Origin: Bacteroides caecimuris
GTDB taxonomy: Bacteria; Bacteroidota; Bacteroidia; Bacteroidales; Bacteroidaceae
Length of the DNA: 64,000 nt
Direction: 5' to 3'
NCBI RefSeq assembly: GCF_001688725.2
Contig: NZ_CP015401.2
Coordinates: 992,001-1,056,000 of the forward strand
A program made the position numbers and the translations under genes. Below the pieces are notes generated by a model. The model saw nothing but the letters and a program-made list of their open reading frames with translations. It ran no database searches and had not been told where the DNA came from. Shown one piece after another: positions 8,729 to 17,276 of this stretch (within the stretch, counting starts at the first letter, position 1; each line of letters opens with the position of its first letter).

Positions 8729-10452
8729 AGTTGGATGGGAACGTACATTTTATAGGTACGCAAGGTGTCGGTAAGAGTACGCTGCTTCGTGCTATCCTCT
8801 TCTTTTACAATGCTGACAAACTAAGATTGGGCATTCCGAAAGAGAAGAAAAGTTTCGATGCTTTCTATTTTCCTTATGCCAATTCTTACATTATCTATGA
8901 GGTGATGCGGGAGAATGGGGCGTATTGTGTGGTAGCTGCCAAATCCCAGGGACGGGTGTTTTTCCGTTTTATTGATGCGCCATTCCAGCAGGACTGGTTT
9001 ATTGACGAGCATAATGTGGTACATTCCGAATGGGGACGTATCCGCGAACACATCGGTGCGAAGATTCAGATTACTGCACAAGTGACTAGCTATGAGATGT
9101 ATCGGGACATCATCTTCGGTAATAACCGTAAGCATGAAATGATACCCTACCGCAAGTTTGCCATTGTGGAAAGTGCAAAATATCAGAATATTCCCCGTAC
9201 GATACAGAACGTCTTTTTGAATTCCAAATTGGATGCTGATTTTATAAAAGATACCATTATCCGTTCGATGAGTGATGAGGATATCTCTGTCGATTTGGAC
9301 TTCTATCGAAGCCAGATTAAGGAGTTTGAGCAGGAATACAGGGACGTGATGCTTTGGTTTACAAAGAACAAGAATGGAGAAGTGCCTGTCCGGAAGATGG
9401 CGGAGAAAGTAATGAACGCCTATCGTGACTTGATTTATACCCAAAAGCAGATTGGTGAAGGGCGTGCGGAGCTTAACTTTGCGGAGAAACGGGCTTTGCA
9501 TGAGATTCCGTTAGTGAAGGAGGAACAGGCTAAAGCGGAGACAGAGCGTGAACGGTTGTTGCGGCTTATGGGTGAACTGCAACAAAAGTACACCAAAGAA
9601 CGTGATGGCTTGATTACGGAGATAGGTGTAATAAACGATTTGCTCAGGAAGATACGTGAGAAACGTCTGCATTACGAGCAGATGCAGATTGAAGAAATCA
9701 TCAAACGGGTATCTTGCGAAGAATTATTGGTTCAGGAACTGGAACAAGTCCGGAATATGAAATCGGAACTGACAAGGGCTTATGAGGATGTATTGAGCAA
9801 GTACCGATTACTGTTTGAAAAACTGGAAGCTGATTTCCGTACTTTTGAGAATAGTCAGCAAGCACGGATAAATGTCCGGAATGCGGAGATTGCTGGTAAG
9901 CAGGAGGAATTGATGCAACAGCTTCGTGTGGAAGAAGAAAAAGTAAGGGTAACGCAAGAAGAGAAAGTGCAGACAGTGGATAATCGTATCCGGCAGTTGC
10001 GTGACGAACAGGCACAGTGTAACCTGAAACTTCAAAAGGTGAAATACGAACATCCCCATCAAAAGGAAATGTCCGATTGTGAAGACGGTATCAACGAACT
10101 GCGCAAAAAAGACAAGGAACTGGAACTTAATATTCGCCAGCAGCAAGGAGATATAAAGCAGTTGAGACAGGAGTGTGAATGGAAAGTGAAAGAATTGAAA
10201 TGGGAATTTCAGACAAAGATGGAGGCCGTTCGCAAAGAGCGGAGTGCGATTGAAGAACAGTTGCAAACATTGGATGCCTTGATTGAGAAACGAAAAGGTT
10301 CGTTGTGTGAATGGTTGGAGAAGAATAAACCGGATTGGCAGGAGACGATAGGCAAGGTGGCGGATGAGGAACTAGTGCTGTACAACAATGAATTGCAACC
10401 TCAATTAGTGAATAAGGAGTCTACTCTGTCCGGCATTTGTTGTCGTTTATGA
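8725..10452 (+). pseudogene. jetC fragment: SMC/MukB-like ATPase lacking its N-terminal strand and C-terminal half
   Basis: 575 residues from a GTG. The Walker A loop GTQGVGKSTLL follows immediately after the deletion joint, then the conserved FFYNADKLRLG and a long coiled coil (about residues 240-540). The intact homologue at 34106-37762 is 1218 residues; this copy stops just after the match to TIGKVxDEExVLY. It therefore lacks the return coiled coil and the C-terminal Walker B/signature head, so it cannot form the ATPase. The 3' joint at about 10430-10446 leads into jetD in another frame. Confidence 0.8.
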
Positions 10453-10676
10453 AATTCTTTCTGAATGAATTTTATGCTAAATTGGGCAATCGTGCGGAGT
10501 TTTTCATTCCTGCGGATGTGAAGAAACGCCTCAAGGACGGAAACCGGCAGCTTTATGATAATCAGTATTTGCGCTATCGGGCCATGTTGGTTTCTGACGA
10601 ACGTCTAAGACCATTGGTGGCAATGATTCATAAATATGGGAAAGCGTATGAACAGGAAGGATATATAAAGTATTAA
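10437..10676 (+). pseudogene. jetD 3' fragment (TOPRIM nuclease subunit C-terminus)
   Basis: Carries about 75 residues that match the last part of the intact JetD at 37774-38625: FFIPADVKKRLKDG against FLIPSDIDSRLKSG, and YEQEGYIKY against YDQEGYIMF. The TOPRIM Glu and Asp-x-Asp motifs lie upstream of the surviving piece and are gone. With the jetC fragment it shows a second internal deletion in this locus. Confidence 0.75.
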
Positions 10677-10756
10677 ACTAGTCATATGATTACACTGGAT
10701 AATTTTGAGAACGTTGTCCCCTTCTGCTCTCTACAAAATAAAAAAATGAAAAATAT

Positions 10757-10857
10757 CTGTCATCTGTCACAATTTGTGTTCTAATTTGCAGATTATAAGC
10801 ACTTAATGGTGTGACAGCACAAGGTGACAGCAGTGTGACGGCAATAATGCTGTCACA
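10757..10857. repeat. Cluster of TGTGACAGC-like words upstream of the VirE gene
   Basis: After CTGTCATCTGTCAC at 10757-10770, TGTGACAGC occurs at 10810-10818, GGTGACAGC at 10823-10831 and TGTGACGGC at 10834-10842, followed by the inverse GCTGTCACA at 10849-10857. The related inverse words recur just after the gene (13314-13409). Likely protein-binding sites or element ends; function unknown. Confidence 0.55.
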
Positions 10858-10953
10858 TAAGAAACAAAGAATACCGGAAAGATAGAACGTTCAATCGGCT
10901 GTCTCTATATCTCTGAATGGTGTCCTGTCTTGAAATCAATAGTGACAAGTGGC

Positions 10954-11101
10954 GAAACTGTAGTTTCTGTATTGTTTGAAACTTTAGTTTCGTGTACTTG
11001 AAACTGTAGTTTCAATTACTTGAAACTTTGGTTCCAATTACTTGAAACTATAGTTCCTATTCGTTGGAACTATTGTTTCTATAAATTGGAACTAAAATTT
11101 C
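10954..11101. repeat. Seven-unit array of 14-bp palindromes, iteron-like
   Basis: Units begin at 10954, 10978, 11000, 11022, 11044, 11066 and 11088. After a first step of 24 bp the period is exactly 22 bp. Most units are variants of GAAACTNTAGTTTC, an imperfect palindrome; the later ones drift to GGAACT..GTTTC forms. The 22-bp step is about two helical turns, so bound proteins would sit on one face of the DNA. It lies just upstream of a D5/VirE-type helicase gene, as iterons lie beside replication genes, and could be an origin or operator. Confidence 0.75.
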
Positions 11102-11227
11102 ATGCAGGAGAAAATTAGTTGACCTGTAATTAATAACTTGTCATCCTTGCCGGTCTCGGATATTATGACTAACTTAGCAATCTCAACGATCATAAAGACG
11201 CTGACAAACATACTTATTATCAAATTA

Positions 11228-13318
11228 ATGAAAATCACTCAATTTCGTAAGAACGAAGATACGATAGCGCTCAGCGTAATGGATCTTGATATACTGGTGA
11301 ATAAGATAAAGACGGAAATAAAATCCCGTCCTGTTTCTACCTTCAGAGAGCATCTGCGATATACCCTTTCCGATAAACGGTGTATGTTTGCCGATAAACT
11401 CCCCCAAATAGTTCCCGCCGCCGAATTCCGAAAAGTAAACGGTCAGAAGCAGATGAAAACCTACAATGGTATGGTGGAACTGACTGTCGGTCCTTTATCC
11501 AATAAGTCCGAAATCGCTTTAGTGAAACGAAAAGCCTGCGAGCAACCGCAAACTCGTTGTGCTTTCGTAGGTTCAAGTGGCAAAACGGTGAAAATATGGA
11601 CTACCTTCACCCGACCGGACAACTCCCTTCCCAAAACACAGGAAGAGGCAGAACTATTCCACGCCCACGCCTATCGGTTGGCTGTGAAGTGTTATCAGCC
11701 CCAAATCCCGTTCGATATCCTTCCCAAAGAACCGACTTTGGAACAATATTCACGCTTATCCTACGACCCGGACATTATCTATCGTCCGGATTCGGTTCAG
11801 TTTTATCTCTCCCAACCGTCATCCATGCCCGAAGAAACCACTTTCCGCGAAGCGGTTCAGTCGGAAAAATCTCCATTGATCCGTGCCATGCCGGGATATG
11901 ATGCTGAAATGGCTTTCCTGATGCTTTTCGAGGCTGCCTTGCGCAAAGCATACATCGATCTTAGGGAAGCGGGACTCGAATTGCGCGAAGACACATGGCA
12001 TCCTTTAGTCGTACAACTGGCTAAAAACTGTTTTGCTTCGGGACTTCCCCAGGAAGAAGTCGTGAAACGTACCGTTTTCCATTTCTATATGCACAAACAG
12101 GAAGCGCTTATCCGACAAATGATTGGCAATATATATACCGAATGCAAAGGTTTCGGCAAGCATATCAGTCTGACCAAAGAGCAGCAACTCGCCTTGCAGA
12201 CCGAAGAATTCATGAAACGTCGCTATGAATTCCGCCATAACACTCAAATCGGCGAGGTGGAATATCGTGAAAGGCTTTCTTTCCGTTTCCGTTTCAATCC
12301 TCTTGACAAACGTGCGCTGAACAGCATTGCCTTGGATGCGCAAATGGAAGGCATTCCGTTGTGGGACAGGGATATCAGCCGTTATGTCTACTCCAATCGC
12401 GTGCCCGTATTCAATCCGTTGGAAGATTTTCTCTACCGGCTTCCCGGGTGGGACGGCAAAGACCGTATCCGCGCGTTGGCAGCCACCGTTCCCTGTAAGA
12501 ATCCGTATTGGACGGATTTATTCCACCGTTGGTTCCTCAATATGGTTTCTCATTGGAAAGGAAGCGATAAAAAGTATGCCAACAGTGTATCGCCCTTATT
12601 GGTCGGTCCGCAAGGAACGCGCAAATCTACCTTTTGCCGGAGCATAATGCCCCCTTCCGAGCGTGCCTACTATACCGACAGCATTGATTTCTCCCGAAAG
12701 AAAGATGCCGAACTTTATCTTAATCGTTTTGCGCTCATCAACATAGATGAATTTGATCAGGTGAGTTCGACGCAACAAGGCTTCCTGAAACATATTTTGC
12801 AAAAGCCTGTACTGAATGTGAGGAAACCCCATGGGAGTGCCGTGCTCGAAATGCGTCGTTACGCCTCGTTTATAGCTACGAGTAACCAAAAAGACTTGTT
12901 GACCGACCCTTCCGGTAGCCGTCGTTTTATTTGCATCGAAGTGACCGGAGTGATTGACACCAACCGTCCGATAGACTATGAGCAGCTTTATGCGCAAGCC
13001 ATGTATGAATTGGAACATGGCGAGCGTTACTGGTTCGACCGGGAGGAAGAAAAGATTATGGTGGAAAACAACCGTGAATTTGAACAAGTTCCGCCGGAAG
13101 AGCAACTTTTCTTCCGTTATTTCCGTGCCGCGCAGTCGGAAGAAGGGGAGTGGTTGTCTCCTGCCGAGATTATGGAAGAAATCCAAAAAGGCAGTTTCAT
13201 CCCGATGTCTGTCAAAAGGGTTAATTCTTTCGGGAGAATACTGAAAAAGCAGGAAATCCCTTCCAAACATACGCGTAGCGGTACACTCTATCATGTGGTA
13301 AGACTCATGATCCGGTGA
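11228..13318 (+). CDS. VirE/D5-like primase-helicase (virulence-associated E family)
   Basis: About 696 residues from the ATG at 11228 (MKITQFRKNEDTIAL). An upstream TTG at 11138 keeps the frame open but adds a non-conserved hydrophobic tail, so I prefer the ATG. The C-terminal half is the VirE ATPase: Walker A SPLLVGPQGTRKSTF, Walker B ALINIDEFDQV, sensor region SFIATSNQKDLLTDPSGSRR. The N-terminal half resembles the Bacteroides BT4734-type domain. Such proteins are SF3-like replicative helicases of phages and mobile elements. The palindrome array lies directly upstream and a strong hairpin covers the stop codon. No intact integrase or capsid genes adjoin it, so it may be a solitary domesticated or satellite gene. 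Confidence 0.85.
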   Translation: MKITQFRKNEDTIALSVMDLDILVNKIKTEIKSRPVSTFREHLRYTLSDKRCMFADKLPQIVPAAEFRKVNGQKQMKTYNGMVELTVGPLSNKSEIALVKRKACEQPQTRCAFVGSSGKTVKIWTTFTRPDNSLPKTQEEAELFHAHAYRLAVKCYQPQIPFDILPKEPTLEQYSRLSYDPDIIYRPDSVQFYLSQPSSMPEETTFREAVQSEKSPLIRAMPGYDAEMAFLMLFEAALRKAYIDLREAGLELREDTWHPLVVQLAKNCFASGLPQEEVVKRTVFHFYMHKQEALIRQMIGNIYTECKGFGKHISLTKEQQLALQTEEFMKRRYEFRHNTQIGEVEYRERLSFRFRFNPLDKRALNSIALDAQMEGIPLWDRDISRYVYSNRVPVFNPLEDFLYRLPGWDGKDRIRALAATVPCKNPYWTDLFHRWFLNMVSHWKGSDKKYANSVSPLLVGPQGTRKSTFCRSIMPPSERAYYTDSIDFSRKKDAELYLNRFALINIDEFDQVSSTQQGFLKHILQKPVLNVRKPHGSAVLEMRRYASFIATSNQKDLLTDPSGSRRFICIEVTGVIDTNRPIDYEQLYAQAMYELEHGERYWFDREEEKIMVENNREFEQVPPEEQLFFRYFRAAQSEEGEWLSPAEIMEEIQKGSFIPMSVKRVNSFGRILKKQEIPSKHTRSGTLYHVVRLMIR

Positions 13319-13338
13319 CGGCAAAAAATGCCGTCACC
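13314..13338 (+). terminator. Hairpin overlapping the VirE stop codon
   Basis: GGTGACGGCA and TGCCGTCACC form a perfect 10-bp stem around AAAAA, including the TGA stop at 13316-13318. The arms also belong to the GTGACGGC/GCTGTCAC word family found on both sides of the gene, so it may have a second role as a binding site. Confidence 0.55.
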
Positions 13339-13340
13339 TT

Positions 13341-13409
13341 GCTGTCACCTCTTGCTGTCACAGTCTTATCGGTTCATTACGAATGTATTAACCCCTAATC
13401 TGTGACAGA
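13341..13409. repeat. Downstream cluster of GCTGTCAC words
   Basis: GCTGTCACC (13341-13349) and GCTGTCACA (13354-13362) are in the opposite orientation to most of the upstream set, and TGTGACAGA lies at 13401-13409. The VirE gene is thus bracketed by oppositely oriented short repeats. Confidence 0.5.
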
Positions 13410-13419
13410 TGACAGCAAT

Positions 13420-13854
13420 TTACCAAATATATTCTTCTGTGTAGCGTTGGTAAGTTGGTTCTTCTTTGATTCCTTTATTGCGGAGCAATTGTTTGATGTA
13501 GGCTTGGTCTTTAGGCATAAGTCCCCGTTCTCCACGATAGAATCTGTAATATCCTGTTTTCCCATAGTGTCCTATCAATTGTATTCTGATACTGACCGCA
13601 TCTTCATAAGGGATTCTGTCGAGCAACCGTTTTAGCCCCCATGCCACATGAACTTTGACGGCAGTCTTGAAACATTCGCATTGGTTTCCATCCGCAGGAT
13701 AACGTGCCGGATTAACGATGGGAATATAAAGGTAATCGGCTGTTTCATTTTGTGCAGCTATGTAGCGCAAGCATTTTGCGGCTTGCGGGCATCGGTCGTT
13801 GTAACAACGGGCGAATTTGTAGGGGACAGACAGGCTGTCGGATTTTTCTTTCAT
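13420..13854 (-). CDS. DUF6078-like hypothetical protein, Cys-rich N-terminus
   Basis: 144 residues. The N-terminus has a possible metal site, CYNDRCPQAAKCLR (residues 17-30), and a fourth Cys near residue 59 (NQCECFK). The middle has a pattern like a winged-helix or HTH domain (ISIRIQLIGHYGKTGYYRFYRGERGL). I recall small Bacteroides proteins of this type annotated as DUF6078; the assignment is from memory of the N-terminal pattern. Convergent with the VirE gene, 100 bp away, and possibly part of the same element. A weak -7 match (TACTTTTG, 13922-13929) lies upstream. Confidence 0.6.
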   Translation of the reverse strand: MKEKSDSLSVPYKFARCYNDRCPQAAKCLRYIAAQNETADYLYIPIVNPARYPADGNQCECFKTAVKVHVAWGLKRLLDRIPYEDAVSIRIQLIGHYGKTGYYRFYRGERGLMPKDQAYIKQLLRNKGIKEEPTYQRYTEEYIW

Positions 13855-14273
13855 TTTGTAGGGATTCTTTTATTTGTGAAATATTTGGTTGATACGTTTA
13901 TATACGGGAAAATATTCTTCACAAAAGTAGGGCTTTATTTTGGGAATGGGAAGCGTTTGGACGAATATTATTTGTATGCAATAGGTGTTTTTTGAGCTAT
14001 ATTAATTTCTCTGTGTCAGTATAAGTTTTGAGAAAGCATCTCAATAATTTCCTATCAGTTTTCCAAGGTGGAGATGATTTGCTTTTATGTTATCTATTTC
14101 CTGTTTCTTTTATTTGTATCTAATCCTCTAAGTTTTGATAGCTCTCCAATTTTAATAATTGCCATAGTAATTTGTTTTAGGGTGAAATTTTTTAATTTAA
14201 ATAGCTTGAGTACAAATATATTGAAAGAAAAGATATAAAGGGAAAAAGTCGTTCTCTTTTTCCCTTATATGGA
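13855..14273. other. AT-rich intergenic region without recognisable genes
   Basis: Contains the presumed promoter of the DUF6078-like gene and otherwise stop-rich AT-rich sequence. No RNA gene, repeat or ORF that I can support. Confidence 0.5.
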
Positions 14274-15200
14274 CTATTTTAATCCTTTAAACATTCTATC
14301 TATACACTTTTTCTTTTGTTCCATATTAGGATGAACATAAAGGTCGAGAGTCGTACTAATGTTGGAATGTCCTAAAATAACACTTACAGTTTTATAATCA
14401 CAATTGCTTTCTATACAGCGTGTAGCAAAGCTATGTCTGAGTCCATGAAATTTTAGTTCAGGGATATTCAAATCTTTCATAAGCCTTTTGTAGTAATTGC
14501 GATACGTTCTTGGTTCTGTCGGCTTTTCTTCATTAGTTAGAATATAATAATTACCATTCACTATCTTTTTTAATGGTTTTAAAATTCTGATTAATTCTTT
14601 TGTAATTGGGATTTCACGAATGGAGTTTTTGGTTTTTGGAGTATTGATAATAAGTTCCGTATGTCTTTTTTCTCCATCAATGATATAGATGCGTTCAATG
14701 GTTCTTTTTATAGAAATAATACCTAATTCAATGTTTATGTCATTCCATTTTAAAGCGCATACTTCTCCGATGCGTAGTCCGGTACTTAGACAGATATAAA
14801 TACCTAAATTTTTGAATGTGAAATGTTCTTGGATAAAACTCATGATTCGTTTTTGATGTGAGATACTGAGTACTTCTAAATGTCGCTTTTCTTCTTCTGT
14901 TGGAAACCTAATTTCCCATTCTTTATAATCTAGAAATCCATGTTTTACTCCAAATTTCAATATCATTTTCAGCACAATAAGAATATCTTTAATGGATTTT
15001 TTACTCAACCCATTATTGAGCTTTTGAAGAGTAAATTCTTGAACTTTTCTTTCTTCTAACTCATACATCTCTCCAAATGTCGGATTAATGTGGTTTTCAA
15101 GAATTAATACGTACGCAGCAAATGTTGATTGTTTCACATATTGCTTTTTGTCTTCTTTCCAAAGTACGGAAATTTCTCTGATAGTTTTCTTTTGAGTCAT
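14274..15200 (-). CDS. Tyrosine recombinase, probable hsdS invertase
   Basis: 308-residue phage-integrase-type recombinase. An N-terminal SAM-like core-binding domain (about 1-105) is followed by the catalytic domain. Visible catalytic residues: Arg in STGLRIGEVCALKW, HxxR in FHGLRHSFATR, His in LGHSNIST, and the Tyr nucleophile in LDLYVHP. It lies 77 bp from the first silent hsdS cassette and next to one of the 30-bp inverted repeats. Tyrosine recombinases that shuffle hsdS alleles are known in Bacteroides and other bacteria, so this is the likely enzyme. It could alternatively be the remains of an element's integrase. Confidence 0.85.
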   Translation of the reverse strand: MTQKKTIREISVLWKEDKKQYVKQSTFAAYVLILENHINPTFGEMYELEERKVQEFTLQKLNNGLSKKSIKDILIVLKMILKFGVKHGFLDYKEWEIRFPTEEEKRHLEVLSISHQKRIMSFIQEHFTFKNLGIYICLSTGLRIGEVCALKWNDINIELGIISIKRTIERIYIIDGEKRHTELIINTPKTKNSIREIPITKELIRILKPLKKIVNGNYYILTNEEKPTEPRTYRNYYKRLMKDLNIPELKFHGLRHSFATRCIESNCDYKTVSVILGHSNISTTLDLYVHPNMEQKKKCIDRMFKGLK

Positions 15201-15264
15201 ACTTTTTATATTTTTAGTTATACAAAACAGGGTAAAGCTACGGTAATTGAGGATATAATTGCCA

Positions 15265-15294
15265 TAATGTTCCCCATTTGAGATTTCCGGAGTT
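15265..15294 (+). repeat. hsdS 5' inverted repeat, left copy (30 bp)
   Basis: Identical over 30 bp to the reverse complement of 22361-22390. It encodes NVPHLRFPEF at the start of each HsdS. Recombination between the two copies would invert about 7.1 kb and place cassette A behind the hsdS start codon. Confidence 0.85.
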
Positions 15295-16453
15295 CAGTGG
15301 GGAGTGGGAGAAAAACAATTTATCAAAATTCTCTTCTAAAATTACGAAGAAGAATAAAGGTAATGTTATCCAAAATGTATTATGTAATTCTGCGAACTTA
15401 GGAATTATCCCTCAAAATGATTATTTTGATAGAGATATTGCAAATGCTGATAACACAGATAGCTATTATATTATCGAGCAGGGTGATTTCGTCTATAATC
15501 CGAGAAAATCAACGGCTGCACCTTATGGACCGGTCAATATTTACAATGGAGAGAAACCTGGCATCATTTCCCCATTGTATCTTTGTTTTTCTGTTCTCAA
15601 CATTTCACCAAGTTTTTTGTTCTACCGATTCAAAAGTTCTGTATGGCATCCTTATGTTTACTCCCATGGTGACACAGGAGTAAGATTTGACCGCGTAAGT
15701 ATCAAAGATGATGTTTTCTTTGATATGCCAATTTATACACCAACACAGAATGAACAAGAAAAAATAGCGACATTATTATCTTTGATAGATGAGCGTATTG
15801 CCACCCAAAACAAAATCATTAAGAAATACGAGTCCTTAATTAAAGGAATTATGGTTGAGTTGCAAAAGCAAGGATTAAAAAAAGGTACTTGGAAGAAAGT
15901 GTTTCTCAATGATATTCTCACAGAAAGAAATGAACGGAATTCTAACTTGTATCAAGTGTTTTCTGTTTCTGTCAGTCAAGGAATTATCAATCAAGTAGAT
16001 CACCTTGGACGTTCATTTTCGGCGAAAGATACATCAAAATATAATGTAGTGCATTACGGAGATTTAGTTTATACTAAAAGCCCTACTGGATCATTCCCTT
16101 ATGGTATTGTAAAACAAAGCCTTAATCGTGAAAGAGTTGCGGTTTCACCATTGTATGGTGTTTATGTACCCAATAGTCTTGCTATCGGAGTGTATCTTCA
16201 TAAATACTTTATGAGTGAAATAAATACACATAACTACTTGCATCCTCTTATTCAGAAAGGAGCAAAGAATACTATTAATATAACAAATCAACGTTTCTTG
16301 GAAAATAGAGTTCCCATGCCTTTAGATTCTAATGAATTACTGCTGATTTCAAAGTTGTTGCGTAGTGTGAACGATAAGATAAGACACGAGCAAAACATGC
16401 TGCAAGAATATCAGAAACAGAAGCAATACTTACTTCGCCAGATGTTTATATAA
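15265..16453 (+). CDS. Silent full-length hsdS cassette A (no start codon)
   Basis: Encodes both target-recognition domains of a type I specificity subunit, about 395 residues. TRD1 starts in the repeat (VPHLRFPEFSGEW) and the central conserved helix reads LIDERIATQNKIIKKYESLIKGIM. TRD2 ends KQYLLRQMFI. An in-frame TGA at 15248-15250 precedes the repeat and no ATG lies between, whereas the expressed copy has extra codons (MIMANNSNKNKC) outside the repeat. The frame is fully open, as expected for DNA kept functional by recombination into the expression site. Converges with cassette B, stop codons overlapping. Confidence 0.85.
15800..15820 (+). repeat. hsdS central conserved inverted repeat, left copy (21 bp)
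   Basis: GCCACCCAAAACAAAATCAT plus one T (RIATQNKII region) is identical to the reverse complement of 21829-21849 in the expressed hsdS. It could serve as a second crossover site that exchanges TRD1 alone. Confidence 0.75.
15833..15851 (+). repeat. hsdS mid-gene repeat SLIKGI class, copy in cassette A
   Basis: TCCTTAATTAAAGGAATTA; the partner is the reverse complement of 17039-17057 in cassette B (17 of 19 identical). Inversion here would swap the 3' TRD of A with that of B. Confidence 0.65.
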
Positions 16454-17066
16454 ACATTTGGCGGAGCAGATGCTGCTTTTGATTTTGTAAAAGTGAAATA
16501 AAATATCTCTCTGCTTCCAATTTTGTATATAATGTTTGGAACAACTCACATATTCTTTTCTGATTCATTAAGTCTGGAATCCGAACAATCGTTTTTCCCA
16601 ATTCTGTTTGATTTATGCTTGCTTGTGATACCGCTTTGTTACAGACTGTCTTAAAGTGATTGAGTAACCGATTAGTATTCAGCACTAAGTATAGGTAGAA
16701 TGGCATAACTACCTCTTTGTTAGGTATTAATCTAAGTAGATTCATTCCATGATACAAGTTATAATCTTTATCAATGAATGCAGTATTACCAATGTATTCA
16801 ACGCTATTTATATTGCTGAACAAAATGTCTCCAATTTGCAGTCTGTAATTTCCTGAAGATTCAAAAGGAGCGACATATCCTGCACGTTCCATATTGACCT
16901 TATGTCCTGAGATTGTTTCAATACGAGATACTTTTAAGCCATCTTTTAACGTAAGTTGATTACCTGAGTAACCGCTTCTAATTTCACAAATTTCTCCTAA
17001 TTTGTAATTGATACCTGTGTTTGTGAATGCATATTGATTAATTCCCTTGATTAAGGATTGTGCGGT
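16446..17066 (-). CDS. Silent hsdS half-cassette B (TRD2 only)
   Basis: The frame is open from just after a TAA at 17067-17069, begins TAQSLIKGINQYAFTN, and runs to KQHLLRQMFI. It holds one TRD and the C-terminal conserved helix and lacks TRD1. The SLIKGI codons match cassette A, so B can supply A with a different 3' half. The first in-frame ATG with a long product (16892) is internal. Its stop codon overlaps that of cassette A in an ATGTTTATATAAACAT palindrome, the same junction seen between cassettes C and D. Confidence 0.8.
   Translation of the reverse strand, partial: TAQSLIKGINQYAFTNTGINYKLGEICEIRSGYSGNQLTLKDGLKVSRIETISGHKVNMERAGYVAPFESSGNYRLQIGDILFSNINSVEYIGNTAFIDKDYNLYHGMNLLRLIPNKEVVMPFYLYLVLNTNRLLNHFKTVCNKAVSQASINQTELGKTIVRIPDLMNQKRICELFQTLYTKLEAERYFISLLQNQKQHLLRQMFI
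17039..17057 (-). repeat. hsdS mid-gene repeat SLIKGI class, copy in cassette B
   Basis: TAATTCCCTTGATTAAGGA on the plus strand, the inverted partner of 15833-15851 with two mismatches. Confidence 0.65.
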
Positions 17067-17276
17067 TTATAGTCGCAGTTTGTAGATGCGCAATCCCTAA
17101 TTTGATTTGAAAATACAGATAAAAGTTAAGCTAATCAGACGTTTTTTAGGGAAAATCATCGCATTTTTTGCAACATTATATGGCTTCTCTTGGTGATACG
17201 ACAATAATCGAGTATATTTGTCGCAAATATTGCGATGTTATTGATTGCTTAATGACGCATCAGATATGTTCCAGAT

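Noticed and set aside
10954..11101. CRISPR array
   Set aside because: Units are only 14 bp, degenerate and separated by 8-10 bp; there are no spacers of CRISPR length and no cas genes.
11138..11227. TTG start extending the VirE protein by 30 residues
   Set aside because: The extension is a non-conserved hydrophobic stretch next to the repeat array; the ATG at 11228 matches the expected N-terminus.
12596..13324. Long minus-strand ORF opposite the VirE gene (242 codons)
   Set aside because: It is the antisense shadow of a strongly conserved ATPase; composition and lack of motifs show no coding signal of its own.
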